Part shown: piece by piece, positions 7,271 to 20,813 of the stretch | Numbering within the stretch: position 1 is the stretch's first letter | Layout of the letters: each line of letters begins with the position of its first letter | NCBI RefSeq assembly: GCF_012272695.1 | Contig: NZ_CP050902.1 | Coordinates: forward strand, 2,046,001-2,110,000 | DNA from: Nocardioides sp. JQ2195 | Lineage (GTDB): Bacteria; Actinomycetota; Actinomycetes; Propionibacteriales; Nocardioidaceae | Direction: 5' to 3' | Length of the DNA: 64,000 nucleotides | Program-made: the position numbers and the translations under genes | The notes under the pieces: generated by a model | Seen by the model: only the letters and a program-made list of their open reading frames with translations | Database searches by the model: none | Told to the model about the DNA's origin: nothing

Positions 7271-9325
7271 TCACAGGCTCGGCGGGTCGACCTGCACCCT
7301 GACCGGATCCAGCTTGCGGGCCGAGCGCAGGCGCTGCAGCTCGCCGAGCGCCTCGCTGAGGGCGTTGCCGCTCTGCCGGGGCGCGCGGAGCACCACCCGG
7401 GACTCCGTCGGCGTGCCCTCGCGGGTCTCGACCGGGATGGGTCCCAGCACCTCGGTGGCGGCGGGAGCGTCGAGCAGGGTCAGGACGTCATCGACGGCCC
7501 CGGGACTCCCGGTGATCGTCGCCAGCCGGCTGGCCGGCGGCAGGTGGGCCGACCGTCGCTCGTCCATCTCCCGACGGGCGAACCCGCCGGCGTCCCACCG
7601 GACGAGCGCCTGGAGCGGGGGCTCGGCTGGATCACCGACCGCCACCACGTGCCCACCTTGCCGACTGAGCGCGGCCGCGTTCATCCACCGCCGCAGCGCC
7701 TCCTCCCCGGTGCGCAGGTCGAGCCGCCCCAGTGCCAGCCAGGTGTCGAGGAGCACCACCGCGGCGTAGCCGCCCTCGGCCACCGGCTCCGCCCCCGGGG
7801 TGGCGACGATGATGGCCGGCTTGTCCCCCACCTCCGTGAGCACGCGGTCTCCGCTGGAGGTGCGCACGACCACGCTCGAGAACGTGCGGCCCAGCTCCTC
7901 GGCCGTGCGGGCATCCCCGCGCACGGGCGCTCGCAGCCCGTGGTGACCACACGTCGGGCACGCGAAACCGGCGTGGTCGACGCCGCACCACGAGCACGAC
8001 GGAGGGCGTGCGTTGCCGGTGATGCGCAGCGGGCCCCGGCAGCTCGTGCACCTGGCGGGCGTGCGACAGCGCTCACAGGCGAGACTCGCTGCGTACCCGG
8101 CGCGCGGTGTCTGGACCAGAACGGGTCCCCCACGGGTCAAGCCGGCTCGGATCGCCTCGAACGCGCGGGCCGGGAAGCGGGTCGACCGGGCCATCGGGTC
8201 GCGTTCCAGCTCACGGTCGGTCGCCCCGGTGACCGAGACCGTGAGGTGGTCACGGATCGCTCCGCGGGAGGGCGCGATCTCGGCGGCCCACCCCGTGGAG
8301 AGGAGGTACTCGGCCTCGACGGTGCGGGCGAACCCCGCCACCAGCACGGCGGCCTTCTCGGCCTCCGCCCGCAGGAGGAGCACCTCCCGGGTGTGCGGAT
8401 AGGGCGCGCGAGGCTCGGCATAGAGGTCGTCGCCGTCGTCCCAGATCGCCAGCAGGCCGAGGTGGTGGACAGGGGCGAAGACGGCGGCCCGGGTGCCGAC
8501 CACGATCCTGGTCGAACCACGGGAGATGGCGAGGAAGTCGCGGTAGCGAGCGGACGGACCGCTCTCCGCGCTCAGCGCCACGTGGTGCCCTGAGCCGAGC
8601 AGCTGCGTCAGCGCCTGGTCGACACGAGCCAGGTCCTTCCCGTCGGGCACGCACAGGATGGCTCCCCTGCCGCTGGCGTGGGTCGCCGCCGCAGCGTGGG
8701 CGAGGCGCCGTGGCCAGTCGGTGCCGGGGCCCGCGGACCAGACGGCTCGCGGTGATCGACCAGCGGCCAGGCCCTCCACGAACGCGGCTCCGTGGGTGTC
8801 CTCCCGCCACGCTGCGGTCGCGTCGTCGTGCCGTGCCGCGAACGGCGGGGCGGGTGTGCTCGGATGTTTCTCGGTGGTCGCGTGCCGCGGGGGGACCGCC
8901 AACCGGAGCACGTCCGCGCGGCTGCCGGCATACCGCTGCGCCACCGCACGGCTGAGGGCGGCGACCTCTTGGCTCAGCACGGGCTCCGCGCTGACCACCC
9001 GCCGCAACGGCTGGAGGCGGCCGGCGTGCTCGCTCGCGTCGGAGCGAGAGAGCACGAACGCATCGACGTCCTGTCCGGCGAACCGGACCTTGACCCGCGC
9101 CCCGGGCACGGCTGTCTCGGCCATGGACTCCGGGACGGCGTAGTCGAACTCGCGGTCGAGGTGTGCCAAGGGGATGTCCACCAGCACCTGGGCCACGGGG
9201 GCGACGCTGGCCAGCGTGGCCTCCGGCCTCTTCGCCGAGGTCTTCCCCCTGCGCGCACGGGCACGGACCAGGCCCGGCAGCAGCTCGGGCTGCCCGGCGG
9301 AGTCGTCGTACGTCGGGTTGGTCAT
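7271..9325 (-). CDS. priA: primosomal protein N' (PriA), actinobacterial form without helicase motifs
   Basis: A 684-aa PriA-like replication-restart protein. The N-terminal 3'-DNA-binding domain is recognisable ('DIPLAHLDREFDYAVPE', 'VKVRFAGQDVDAFV'), as is the eight-Cys zinc region in the middle ('CERCRTPARCTSC', then 'SCSWCG' and 'CPTCG'). The Walker A site reads 'AGPGTDW' instead of GxGKT and the DEAH region reads 'IWDDGDD', so ATPase/helicase activity is unlikely; this degeneration is known in actinobacterial PriA. The ATG at 9325 has an AGGA nine bases upstream; another ATG at 9334 sits directly against it. It lies downstream of metK and upstream of def. Confidence 0.88.
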   Translation of the reverse strand: MTNPTYDDSAGQPELLPGLVRARARRGKTSAKRPEATLASVAPVAQVLVDIPLAHLDREFDYAVPESMAETAVPGARVKVRFAGQDVDAFVLSRSDASEHAGRLQPLRRVVSAEPVLSQEVAALSRAVAQRYAGSRADVLRLAVPPRHATTEKHPSTPAPPFAARHDDATAAWREDTHGAAFVEGLAAGRSPRAVWSAGPGTDWPRRLAHAAAATHASGRGAILCVPDGKDLARVDQALTQLLGSGHHVALSAESGPSARYRDFLAISRGSTRIVVGTRAAVFAPVHHLGLLAIWDDGDDLYAEPRAPYPHTREVLLLRAEAEKAAVLVAGFARTVEAEYLLSTGWAAEIAPSRGAIRDHLTVSVTGATDRELERDPMARSTRFPARAFEAIRAGLTRGGPVLVQTPRAGYAASLACERCRTPARCTSCRGPLRITGNARPPSCSWCGVDHAGFACPTCGHHGLRAPVRGDARTAEELGRTFSSVVVRTSSGDRVLTEVGDKPAIIVATPGAEPVAEGGYAAVVLLDTWLALGRLDLRTGEEALRRWMNAAALSRQGGHVVAVGDPAEPPLQALVRWDAGGFARREMDERRSAHLPPASRLATITGSPGAVDDVLTLLDAPAATEVLGPIPVETREGTPTESRVVLRAPRQSGNALSEALGELQRLRSARKLDPVRVQVDPPSL

Positions 9326-9447
9326 CGGGGCCATTCCTACCAGCAACCGCGGACACTGATGATGTTCTGGCCCCGGGGGCCGCGACTCCACCGCTGACTG
9401 TCGGCCTGGGTGGCCGGACGGGCACGTCTCCCCGGCCGGAACCAGAA

Positions 9448-9502
9448 CTCCCCGGCCGAGATCTCGGCCGGGGAGCACCTGTTTCCCCGGGTGTCCGGGG
9501 AA
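9448..9502 (-). terminator. tandem hairpins downstream of metK
   Basis: Two strong hairpins follow the metK stop. The first is TTCCCCGG-GTGT-CCGGGGAA at 9483-9502. The second is a perfect 28-base palindrome at 9448-9475 (14-base arms, centre GAGA/TCTC). A partial copy of the arm at 9429-9439 could form an alternative stem. There is no poly-T tract, which is common for high-GC terminators. A role in transcript ending or 3' stability is inferred. Confidence 0.6.
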
Positions 9503-9516
9503 GCGGGACGAGCGGG

Positions 9517-10719
<1,203 letters not shown>

Positions 10720-10758
10720 AGTGGATCTCACTCCCGAATCGTTGGTGTGTCTTCAAAA

Positions 10759-10764
10759 ACGATA
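10759..10764 (-). promoter_or_regulatory. candidate -10 element for metK
   Basis: TATCGT on the minus strand about 40 bases upstream of the metK start, in the 97-base gap after coaBC and followed by a T-rich stretch. The -35 region is weak and no SAM-riboswitch-like structure was recognised. Low-confidence visual call. Confidence 0.3.
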
Positions 10765-10816
10765 GTCCAGCCCCCGAGTTACGTGACATCCGTCTCAGGG
10801 GTCCGTGCCCCGGGGC

Positions 10817-12085
10817 TCAGTGCAGACGGGTGAGCACCTGGTCCCAGATGGCGTGTGCGAGTGCGCCCTTGCTGCCCCGGGGGACCTGGCGTGCCTCCCC
10901 CGAGGTGGAGAGGATCACGGCCTCGTTGTCGGGACTGCCGAACACCGCTCCCCCGCTGACGTCGTTGACGACCAGCAGGTCGCAGCCCTTGCGGGCCAGC
11001 TTGGCGACGGCCAGCTCACGCACCGAGCTCGACGCGTCACCGGTCTCTGCGGCGAATCCCACGATCACCTGGCCGGGGCGGGCGCGATCGTGGGAGATCT
11101 GCTTGAGGATGTCGGGATTCTGGACCAGCTCGATGCTGGGCGCGGAGCCGTCGTCGGACTTCTTGATCTTGGCGTCGCTGACCGAGGTCGGCCGGAAGTC
11201 GGCGGGCGCGGCAGCCATGACCACCGCGTCGGCGGTCGCGGTCGCCGCCACCACGGCGTCGCGGAGCTCGGCGGTCGTCGAGACGGCCACCACCTTCACC
11301 CCGGCCGGATCGGGCAGGGAGACGTTGGCCGCGACCAGCGTCACCTCGGCTCCCCGGGCCGCGGCGGTGCGTGCCAGCGCGTAGCCCTGCAGCCCCGACG
11401 AGCGGTTGCCCAGGAAGCGCACCGGGTCGAGGTACTCGCGGGTGCCGCCGGCGGAGACCACCACGCGTCGACCGGCGAGGTCGAGCTCGGCGCCGTCGCG
11501 GTTGAGCACGTCGACGGCGAGCTCGAAGATCTCCGCGGGGTCGGGCAGGCGGCCCTTGCCGGTGTCCTTGCCGGTCAGGCGGCCCTCGTCGGGCTCGACC
11601 ACGATCACGCCGCGTGCACGCAGCGTGGCCACGTTGGCGACGGTCGCGGGATGCTCCCACATCTCGGTGTGCATCGCGGGGGCGAACACGACGGGGCATC
11701 GCACCGTCAGCAGGGTGTTGGTCAACAAGTCGTCGGCCAGGCCGTGGGCAGCCTTGGCGACCAGGTCGGCCGTGGCCGGGGCGACGACGACGAGGTCGGC
11801 GTCCTGGCCGATCCGGACGTGGGGCACGGCATGCACGCCGGTCCACACGTCAGTGGCCACCGGCTTGCCGGACAGCGCCGCCCAGGTGGGAGCACCGACG
11901 AACTCGAGGGCGGCAGCCGTGGGGACCACCGTGACGTCGTGGCCCGACTCGGTGAAGCGACGCAGGAGCTCACAGGCCTTGTAGGCGGCGATGCCACCGC
12001 TGACTCCGAGGACGACACGAGGCCGCCTCCCCGTCGGGGAAGCGGCCACGTCGTCGTGGGAGCCGGTCACGAAGGGATCCGTCAT
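10817..12085 (-). CDS. coaBC: bifunctional phosphopantothenoylcysteine decarboxylase / phosphopantothenate-cysteine ligase
   Basis: A 422-aa fusion for two steps of coenzyme A synthesis. The N-terminal CoaC flavoprotein half shows 'VSGGIAAYKACELLR', the His in 'VGAPTWAALSGKPV...GVHAVPHV', and 'FAPAMHTEMWEHPA' with the decarboxylase signature. The C-terminal CoaB half has 'VSAGGTREYLDPVRFLGNRS', the nucleotide-binding loop, then 'KIKK' and 'LVQNPDIL'. The 25 residues before the core are Ser/Thr/Asp-rich, so the ATG is plausible but not certain. It is 20 bases downstream of rpoZ, in the typical actinobacterial order gmk-rpoZ-coaBC-metK-priA. Confidence 0.95.
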   Translation of the reverse strand: MTDPFVTGSHDDVAASPTGRRPRVVLGVSGGIAAYKACELLRRFTESGHDVTVVPTAAALEFVGAPTWAALSGKPVATDVWTGVHAVPHVRIGQDADLVVVAPATADLVAKAAHGLADDLLTNTLLTVRCPVVFAPAMHTEMWEHPATVANVATLRARGVIVVEPDEGRLTGKDTGKGRLPDPAEIFELAVDVLNRDGAELDLAGRRVVVSAGGTREYLDPVRFLGNRSSGLQGYALARTAAARGAEVTLVAANVSLPDPAGVKVVAVSTTAELRDAVVAATATADAVVMAAAPADFRPTSVSDAKIKKSDDGSAPSIELVQNPDILKQISHDRARPGQVIVGFAAETGDASSSVRELAVAKLARKGCDLLVVNDVSGGAVFGSPDNEAVILSTSGEARQVPRGSKGALAHAIWDQVLTRLH

Positions 12086-12105
12086 CGGAGCTCCGGGTGT
12101 CGTCG

Positions 12106-12432
12106 TTATTCGGAGACGCTCGACTCGGCCTCGGCCGCGGCAGCCTTGGCAGCGGCCTCCTCGGCGGCAAGCTCGGCCGGGTCGACGTCTTCGCAGGTCA
12201 GCAGGTCCTCGTTGATCTCGCGCAAGGCGATGGACAGCGGCTTCTCCTGGACGTGGGTGTCGACCAGGGGACCGACGTACTCGAGCAGGCCCTCGCCCAG
12301 CTGCGAGTAGTAGGCGTTGATCTGACGGGCCCGCTTGGCGCTGTAGAGGACCAGCTTGTACTTCGAGTCCGTCTTGGTGAGCAGTTCGTCGATCGAGGGA
12401 TTGGTGACACCCTCGCCGGTGGGGACAGACAC
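12106..12432 (-). CDS. rpoZ: RNA polymerase omega subunit
   Basis: About 108 aa. The core '[29 protein letters not shown]' and '[16 protein letters not shown]' match the omega subunit, which helps assemble beta' into RNA polymerase. The C-terminal ~25 residues form an Ala/Glu-rich helix typical of actinobacterial omega. Three GTG codons are in frame within 15 bases (12447, 12438, 12432); I chose 12432 because GAGG lies nine bases upstream. It follows gmk and precedes coaBC. Confidence 0.92.
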   Translation of the reverse strand: MSVPTGEGVTNPSIDELLTKTDSKYKLVLYSAKRARQINAYYSQLGEGLLEYVGPLVDTHVQEKPLSIALREINEDLLTCEDVDPAELAAEEAAAKAAAAEAESSVSE

Positions 12433-12496
12433 GCGCACACGCCTCACAAGTAGTCGATAGGAGGGCCCAGTGTTGATGGGCCCGGTTGATCGTTGA

Positions 12497-13084
12497 TCAG
12501 GCTCGCAGAGGAGCCTTCATCAATGCTACCAACTCGGTGGCTGCAGCGTGAACTTCACGGTTCACGATCGTGATGTCGAACTCGCTCTCGGCAGCCAGTT
12601 CCACGCGAGCGGTCTCGAGTCGGCGCTCACGCTCCCGCTCGTCCTCGGTGCCCCGGCCGACCAGGCGGCGCACCAGCTCGTCCCAGGACGGTGGCGTGAG
12701 GAACACGAACAGGGCCTCGGGCATGTTGACCTTGACCTGACGAGCACCCTGCAGGTCGATCTCGAGCAGGGCCGGCCTCCCGGCGGCCAACGCCTGCTCG
12801 ACGGGACGCCGCGGCGTGCCGTAGCGGGCGGCCTTGTGCACGACGGCCCACTCGAGCAGCTCGTCGTGCGCGATCATCGCGTCGAACTCCTCGTCGGAGA
12901 CGAAGTGGTAGTGGACACCGTCGACCTCACCGGGGCGGGCAGCACGGGTGGTCACCGAGACCGAGATCCACACCTCGGGGTGGTCGTCACGGATCACCGC
13001 CGCCACCGTGCCCTTGCCGACCGCGGTCGGCCCGGCAAGGACGACCAACCGGCTGGATGCGCTCGCGGTCGACTCGTCAGCCAC
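12497..13084 (-). CDS. gmk: guanylate kinase
   Basis: A 195-aa kinase converting GMP to GDP. It has the P-loop '[11 protein letters not shown]', the GMP-binding stretch '[21 protein letters not shown]' and the family segment '[14 protein letters not shown]', followed by the lid '[11 protein letters not shown]'. Its ATG overlaps the mihF stop by eight bases, so the pair is translated together, as in most actinobacteria. Confidence 0.96.
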   Translation of the reverse strand: MADESTASASSRLVVLAGPTAVGKGTVAAVIRDDHPEVWISVSVTTRAARPGEVDGVHYHFVSDEEFDAMIAHDELLEWAVVHKAARYGTPRRPVEQALAAGRPALLEIDLQGARQVKVNMPEALFVFLTPPSWDELVRRLVGRGTEDERERERRLETARVELAAESEFDITIVNREVHAAATELVALMKAPLRA

Positions 13085-13397
13085 GTGCGGAGAACTCGGC
13101 CTCGAGGGCTGCCACCTGCTTCACGCCGAGCCCGCGGACGCGGCGGCTCTCAGCGATGTTGAGACGCTCCATCAGCTGGCGTGCCCGCACCTTCCCGAGA
13201 CCGGGCATCGACTGCAGCAGGTCGATGACCCGCATCTTGCCGATGACCTCGTTGGTCTGGCCCTCGCGGACCACCTCGATGATCGAGGCTCCGGAGTTCT
13301 TGAGGCGGTTCTTCACCTCGGCACGTTCCCGACGGGAGCTGGCAGCCTTGTCCAGGGCAGCCTGGCGTTGTTCAGGAGTGAGTGGGGGCAGGGCCAC
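13077..13397 (-). CDS. mihF: integration host factor, actinobacterial type
   Basis: A 106-aa nucleoid protein with the mIHF helix-two-turn-helix: '[26 protein letters not shown]' forms the long N-terminal helix and '[20 protein letters not shown]' is the DNA-binding part. The family is specific to Actinobacteria and is essential in mycobacteria. The GTG is at 13397, after a 115-base gap with a good promoter, so mihF probably heads the mihF-gmk-rpoZ-coaBC unit. Confidence 0.95.
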   Translation of the reverse strand: MALPPLTPEQRQAALDKAASSRRERAEVKNRLKNSGASIIEVVREGQTNEVIGKMRVIDLLQSMPGLGKVRARQLMERLNIAESRRVRGLGVKQVAALEAEFSARG

Positions 13398-13440
13398 GGG
13401 TGCGGATCCTCGTCAATCGTGCGCAGGCGGATGTGTGGTC

Positions 13441-13470
13441 AATGTAGTCACAGCCCCCGACGAACGGCAA
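13441..13470 (-). promoter_or_regulatory. predicted sigma-A-type promoter for mihF-gmk-rpoZ
   Basis: On the minus strand, TTGCCG at 13470-13465 and TACATT at 13446-13441 are separated by 18 bases, each matching four of six consensus positions. The start point would be near 13434, giving a leader of about 37 bases before the mihF GTG. This is the best-looking promoter in the housekeeping run. Confidence 0.5.
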
Positions 13471-13494
13471 CGCTGGGTCCTCGATCACGGGTGC

Positions 13495-13509
13495 CGACGA
13501 ATCTCGTCG
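13495..13509 (-). terminator. short hairpin at the end of the pyr operon
   Basis: A six-base-pair stem (CGACGA, loop ATC, TCGTCG) starts four bases after the stop of the last gene of the pyrimidine operon. The stem is short and has no T-tract, so it is a weak candidate terminator. Confidence 0.3.
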
Positions 13510-13512
13510 CGC

Positions 13513-13953
13513 TCAGAGCAGGGCTGTTCCGCACACGTCCAGTGCGTGCTGCTCGATCCCGGACGACGCGGCCGAGACCTGCTGGCTGCGCAGCACCGTC
13601 GCTGCTCCACGGATCCGGCGCTTGTCCTCGCGGCCCAGGTCCTCGGGCATCCCGCCGGCCAGGTCGGAGGCCTCCACCCCCGACTTCTCGAGGGCATCGC
13701 GCCAACCACGCAACGCATTGAGATAGACCTGCCACTCGTCCTGGAGGTCCTGGGGAGACTTCTCTGCCAACCCCTCCAAGGTCGGCAGCATCTGCTCGAA
13801 GGCCTCGGCTCCTGCCTCGTCGGAGATGCGGATCAGGTCGGGCCCGTCCTCCTTGACCTGGGCGCAGTAGTCGTCGCGAACGTCCTCCCGGCTCTGTGAA
13901 CAGCCGGCCAACGGCAGCAGCAGCGCCAGGAGGAGCGCGACGACCGCCTTCAT
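13513..13953 (-). CDS. predicted lipoprotein of unknown function, last gene of pyr operon
   Basis: A 146-aa protein with a lipoprotein signal: 'MKAVVALLLALLLPLAGC' ends in a lipobox with C18 as the predicted lipidated residue. The mature part is helical and charged, with one further Cys pair ('YCAQ' near 30 and 'DVCGTALL' at the C-terminus) that could form a disulfide. I do not recognise a domain. Its ATG overlaps the pyrF stop by four bases (ATGA), so it belongs to the pyrimidine transcript, although a role there is not obvious. Confidence 0.75.
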   Translation of the reverse strand: MKAVVALLLALLLPLAGCSQSREDVRDDYCAQVKEDGPDLIRISDEAGAEAFEQMLPTLEGLAEKSPQDLQDEWQVYLNALRGWRDALEKSGVEASDLAGGMPEDLGREDKRRIRGAATVLRSQQVSAASSGIEQHALDVCGTALL

Positions 13954-14786
13954 CGCGCGACCAGCCCCCGGAACTCGTCGTTGGCCCGCCGGGCAGCCTC
14001 GCGCAGACCGGGGATGCTGGGGCCCTGCCCGAGCAGGGCGCGCGAGCTGCTCGGCGTGACGTTGGCGGCGGCAGCGCCGAAGATGCGGCGTACGTCGGCA
14101 ACGGTGCCGCCCTGCGCGCCGACACCGGGGACCAGGATCGGTCCGTTGAAGTCGAAGCTCTCCCCCACGTCGCCGATCGTGGCTCCGACCACCGCACCGA
14201 TGGAGCCGAGGGGGTCCGCGCCGGCGTTGAGCCCACGCAGGGACTCGAGCACGGAACCGGCCACGGTGCGGCCGTCGGCGTCGACTGCGTGCTGCACCGC
14301 GGGTGCCTCCTTGTTGGAGGTCAGGGCCAGCACGAAGACGCCGGCGTCGTTGCGCAGCGCGGTGTCGATCATCGGCGTGAGCGAGCCGAAGCCGAGGTAG
14401 GGACTGGCGGTGATGGCGTCGGCGAAGAGCGGAGAGGTGCGCTCGAGGTAGGCATCGGCGTAGGCCTGCGAGGTGGAGCCGATGTCGCCGCGCTTGACGT
14501 CGAGCAGCACCAGGATCCCTGCGGCTCGGGCCTGCTCCATCACCTTCTCCAGGACGGCGACACCACGACTGCCGTGGCGCTCGTAGAACGCCGACTGGGG
14601 CTTGACCACGGCGACCTCACCGGCAACGGCCTCCACGACGGTCAGCGCGAAGCGTTCGAGCCCGGCCACGTCGTCATCGAGGCCCCAGGCCCGCAGCAGC
14701 TCGGCGTGCGGGTCGATGCCGACGCACACGGGGCCGTGCCGTTCGATCGCGGCGCGGAACCGGGCACCGAAGGTGGTGTTGCTCAA
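13950..14786 (-). CDS. pyrF: orotidine 5'-phosphate decarboxylase (class 2)
   Basis: A 278-aa enzyme for the last step of UMP synthesis. The signature 'LLDVKRGDIGSTSQAYADAY' contains the catalytic Asp-Lys-Asp arrangement, and the N-terminus ('CVGIDPHAELL') and length match the class 2 PyrF found in actinobacteria rather than the shorter enteric class. The start is TTG, overlapping the stop of the upstream PyrD-like gene as TTGA and preceded by GGAGGAGA. It is followed by a 4-nt-overlapping lipoprotein gene. Confidence 0.94.
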   Translation of the reverse strand: MSNTTFGARFRAAIERHGPVCVGIDPHAELLRAWGLDDDVAGLERFALTVVEAVAGEVAVVKPQSAFYERHGSRGVAVLEKVMEQARAAGILVLLDVKRGDIGSTSQAYADAYLERTSPLFADAITASPYLGFGSLTPMIDTALRNDAGVFVLALTSNKEAPAVQHAVDADGRTVAGSVLESLRGLNAGADPLGSIGAVVGATIGDVGESFDFNGPILVPGVGAQGGTVADVRRIFGAAAANVTPSSSRALLGQGPSIPGLREAARRANDEFRGLVAR

Positions 14787-15598
14787 GGGGTCTCTCCTCC
14801 AAGGTCGGCCGCGATGCGGGCGGCGGTGGTCGGGTCGTGCAACAGGGCCGTGCCGATCTGCACCGCGGCGGCCCCTGCGGCGAGGAACTCGCGTGCGTCG
14901 GAGGTCTCGACGATGCCACCGGCACCGATGACGGGGAGGTCGGTCAGGGCCGAGTGGACCTCGTGGACGCAGCGCAGCGCAAGCGGCCGGATCGCCGGGC
15001 CGCTCAGTCCGCCGGTGCGTCCGTCGGCCAGCAGCGCGGGTGCTGCGTTGACCAGCACCACCGCGTCGGCCCCGGCCTCGACGACGGCTCGGGCCGCCTC
15101 CACGACACGGCTCAGGTCCGGCGCGAGCTTGGCATGGACCGCGATGCCGCGCGGCAGGTCACGGCGTACGGCGGCCACGACGCGGGCGGCCTGGAAGGGC
15201 TCCTGTGCGTCGAACAACCCCCACACCGACGCGTCGGGCGCGGAGAGGTTGACCTCGATCCCGGAGACTCCGGGTGACTGTCCGAGGCGACGGGCCAGGT
15301 CGACGTGCTCCCCCAGGGTCGCGCCGGCGATCGACACGTGGGTGGGCACCTTGCGGGCTGCCAACCACGGCAGCTCGCGCGTGAGGAACTGGTCGATCCC
15401 CGGGTTCTGCAGGCCGATCGCATGGACCAGGCCGGAGGGCGACTCGGCGACCCGGGGGGCGGCACCTCCGACCCGGCTGTCGAGGGTGATGGTGCGGGTG
15501 ACGAAGGCACCGACGGCGTCGAGCACACCGAGTCCGTCGAGCTCGCGCCCGGTTCCTCCGCAACCGGAGGCGATCATCACGGGGTTCCCGAGGTTCAC
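14783..15598 (-). CDS. PyrD-like (class 1B dihydroorotate dehydrogenase fold) protein with altered active site
   Basis: A 271-aa TIM-barrel protein clearly related to class 1B PyrD: 'NPVMIASGCGGTGREL', 'PRVAESPSGLVHAIGLQNPG', 'GGLSGPA' and 'VIGAGGIV' (FMN binding) are retained. The catalytic segment reads 'EVNLSAPD' where class 1B has N-x-S-C-P-N, so the catalytic Cys is Ala120 and the next Asn is Asp122. The Lys in the usual K-A-T/I-T segment is Arg35, the Asn before the 'IGLQNPG' segment is His59, the Thr after Asn184 is Ala185, and a ~15-residue stretch after it is absent. The GTG overlaps the PyrK-like stop (GTGA). A true PyrD lies in the same operon, so this may be a repurposed flavoprotein. 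Confidence 0.8.
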   Translation of the reverse strand: MNLGNPVMIASGCGGTGRELDGLGVLDAVGAFVTRTITLDSRVGGAAPRVAESPSGLVHAIGLQNPGIDQFLTRELPWLAARKVPTHVSIAGATLGEHVDLARRLGQSPGVSGIEVNLSAPDASVWGLFDAQEPFQAARVVAAVRRDLPRGIAVHAKLAPDLSRVVEAARAVVEAGADAVVLVNAAPALLADGRTGGLSGPAIRPLALRCVHEVHSALTDLPVIGAGGIVETSDAREFLAAGAAAVQIGTALLHDPTTAARIAADLGGETP

Positions 15599-16428
15599 GG
15601 CGACACCAGCTCCGTCCAACGGACCCGGTCACCGCGGATCACCGGACCTTCGGCGCAGGCGCGCACGACCCGGCCGACGCCGTCCTCGCCGACCACGGGC
15701 AACGGGCATCCCTGGCAGAGGCCGGTGCCACACGGCTGTGCCACCTGGACGGCCACCTGGCTCCACGCACCGTGGTGCTCTGCCGCGGCGGCGACCGCAT
15801 GGAGGGTGGGGATCGACCCGGCCCCGTAGACCACGTCGGCGCCGGTGGAGGCGAGCAGCTCGGGCAGCGCCTCGGCCAGGGTGCCGCGGCGTCCGACCGA
15901 GCCGTCGCCGGTGACCACGGAGACCGACCGCGCGGATCGACGCGCGTCGAGCGCCCCCAGCAGGTGCGGCTCGTCGGTGGCTCCGAGCAGCATGGTGACC
16001 ACGCAGGAGCGTTCCCGCAGGCGCTCGGCCAACGGGAACAGCACGCCGGCCGAGTAGCCCTCACCCACCAGCAGGCAGGCCACGGACTCCTTCGGCAGTG
16101 CGAAGGGGCGACCGAGTGGGCCGGTCATCTCCAGGTGGTCGTCCTGGGCCAGGCCGGCCAGCCACTGCGTGCCGACCCCGTTGGCCTCGACCACCATCTC
16201 GACGGTGGCGCCGTGGGCCCCGGTGGGCCTGACCCCGGTGATCCACAGGCTGCGTCGGGCCAGGTGGGTGCGCGGGGTGAGGTCTCCGACCGTGACCGCG
16301 ACGAAGGTGCCGGGCCGGAACCGCTCGGCGATGCCGGGCGCGGCCACCGTCAGGTGACGGTAGGCACCCACCTTCTTCACCGTGAGGACGCGTCCGGTCA
16401 CGTGCACGGGCCCACGGTCATCGGTCAT
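15595..16428 (-). CDS. PyrK-like electron-transfer subunit (FAD, 2Fe-2S)
   Basis: A 277-aa ferredoxin-reductase-type protein. The N-terminal barrel should bind FAD, although the usual R-R-P-[IF]-S motif reads 'ARRSLW'. The middle is a Rossmann-like NAD domain ('[20 protein letters not shown]'). The C-terminus has a C-x4-C-x2-C-x16-C cluster ('[10 protein letters not shown]', then 'RACAEGP') like the 2Fe-2S site of PyrK. The ATG at 16428 overlaps the pyrD stop (ATGA). It normally passes electrons from class 1B PyrD to NAD; here its partner is the altered PyrD-like protein encoded immediately downstream with a GTGA overlap. Confidence 0.82.
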   Translation of the reverse strand: MTDDRGPVHVTGRVLTVKKVGAYRHLTVAAPGIAERFRPGTFVAVTVGDLTPRTHLARRSLWITGVRPTGAHGATVEMVVEANGVGTQWLAGLAQDDHLEMTGPLGRPFALPKESVACLLVGEGYSAGVLFPLAERLRERSCVVTMLLGATDEPHLLGALDARRSARSVSVVTGDGSVGRRGTLAEALPELLASTGADVVYGAGSIPTLHAVAAAAEHHGAWSQVAVQVAQPCGTGLCQGCPLPVVGEDGVGRVVRACAEGPVIRGDRVRWTELVSP

Positions 16429-17491
16429 CGGGTGGCCAGCCCCCTCAGGATCCGCGCGGGCCACAGTGGCCCCTCGTAGACGAAGGCGGTGTAGCCCTGG
16501 AGCAGGTCCGCACCGGCGGCGAGACGCTGGCGCGCGTCATCGACGGTGGTGACCCCGCCGACGCCGATCAGGGTGAGGTCGTCACCCACCCGGCTGCGCA
16601 GCTGGCGCAGCACGTCGAGGGAGCGCTCGCTCAGTGGTCGGCCGGAGAGTCCTCCGGCTCCGATCTCGACCACCCGGTCGGCGGGGCTGCTCAGGCCGTC
16701 GCGCGAGATCGTGGTGTTGGTGGCGATGATGCCGTCGAGCCCGATGGCGACGGCCAGGTCGGCCACCGCGGCGACGTCGTCGTCAGCCAGGTCGGGGGCG
16801 ATCTTGACGAGCAGCGGGAGCCGTGAGGCGGTCACCGCGTCGGCTCGCCGGCGTACGGCCTGCAACAGGGGTTCGAGCTTCTCGACGGCCTGCAGGTTGC
16901 GCAGGCCCGGTGTGTTCGGCGAGCTGACGTTGACCACGAAGTAGTCGGCGTGGGGCGCCAGCAGCCCCGTGGACTTCTCGTAGTCCGCCACGACGGCGGC
17001 CTGGTCGTCGTCGGGCACCACCTTGGTCTTGCCGATGTTCACCCCGAGCACCGTCCGCGCGAACGCGCGGTCGTTGCTGCGCGAACGGGCAACTCTTGCG
17101 CCACGAGCCTGCAACCGTTGCGCCACCGCCTCGGCGCCCTCGTTGTTGAAGCCCATCCGGTTGACCACGGCGCGGTCCTCGGGCAACCGGAACAGACGCG
17201 GCCTGGGATTGCCCAGTTGGGGCTCACCCGTGACCGTGCCGATCTCGACGTGGCCGAACCCGAGCGCGGCGAGGGCATCGATGCCGACCGCGTTCTTGTC
17301 GAAGCCGGCGGCCAGGCCGAGCACGTTGGGGAAGCACAGCCCCATCGCCTGCACAGGCTCACCCCGGGCGACGCGACGACTGGCCGCCCTGGTCACCGGA
17401 GACGCCACCCGGATCGCCCGGAATGCGGCGTGGTGCGCCCGCTCCGGGTCGGTCCGGGTGAGGACGTGGTCGAACAGGTGGTGGTAGACCG

Positions 17492-17495
<4 letters not shown>
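16425..17495 (-). CDS. pyrD: quinone-dependent dihydroorotate dehydrogenase (class 2)
   Basis: A 356-aa membrane-associated flavoenzyme oxidising dihydroorotate to orotate with quinone. The class 2 features are an N-terminal amphipathic extension ('[19 protein letters not shown]'), '[19 protein letters not shown]', and the catalytic Ser in '[15 protein letters not shown]'. FMN-binding 'KIAPDL' and 'IATNTTISR' are intact. The ATG overlaps the carB stop (ATGA). With this complete enzyme in the operon, the PyrD/PyrK-like pair downstream is not needed for UMP synthesis. Confidence 0.95.
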
Positions 17496-20812
<3,317 letters not shown>

Positions 20813-20813
20813 C

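Noticed and set aside
9448..9475. 28-base perfect palindrome as a regulator-binding operator
   Set aside because: Its place after the metK stop and beside a second hairpin fits termination or 3' end protection better than an operator for priA.
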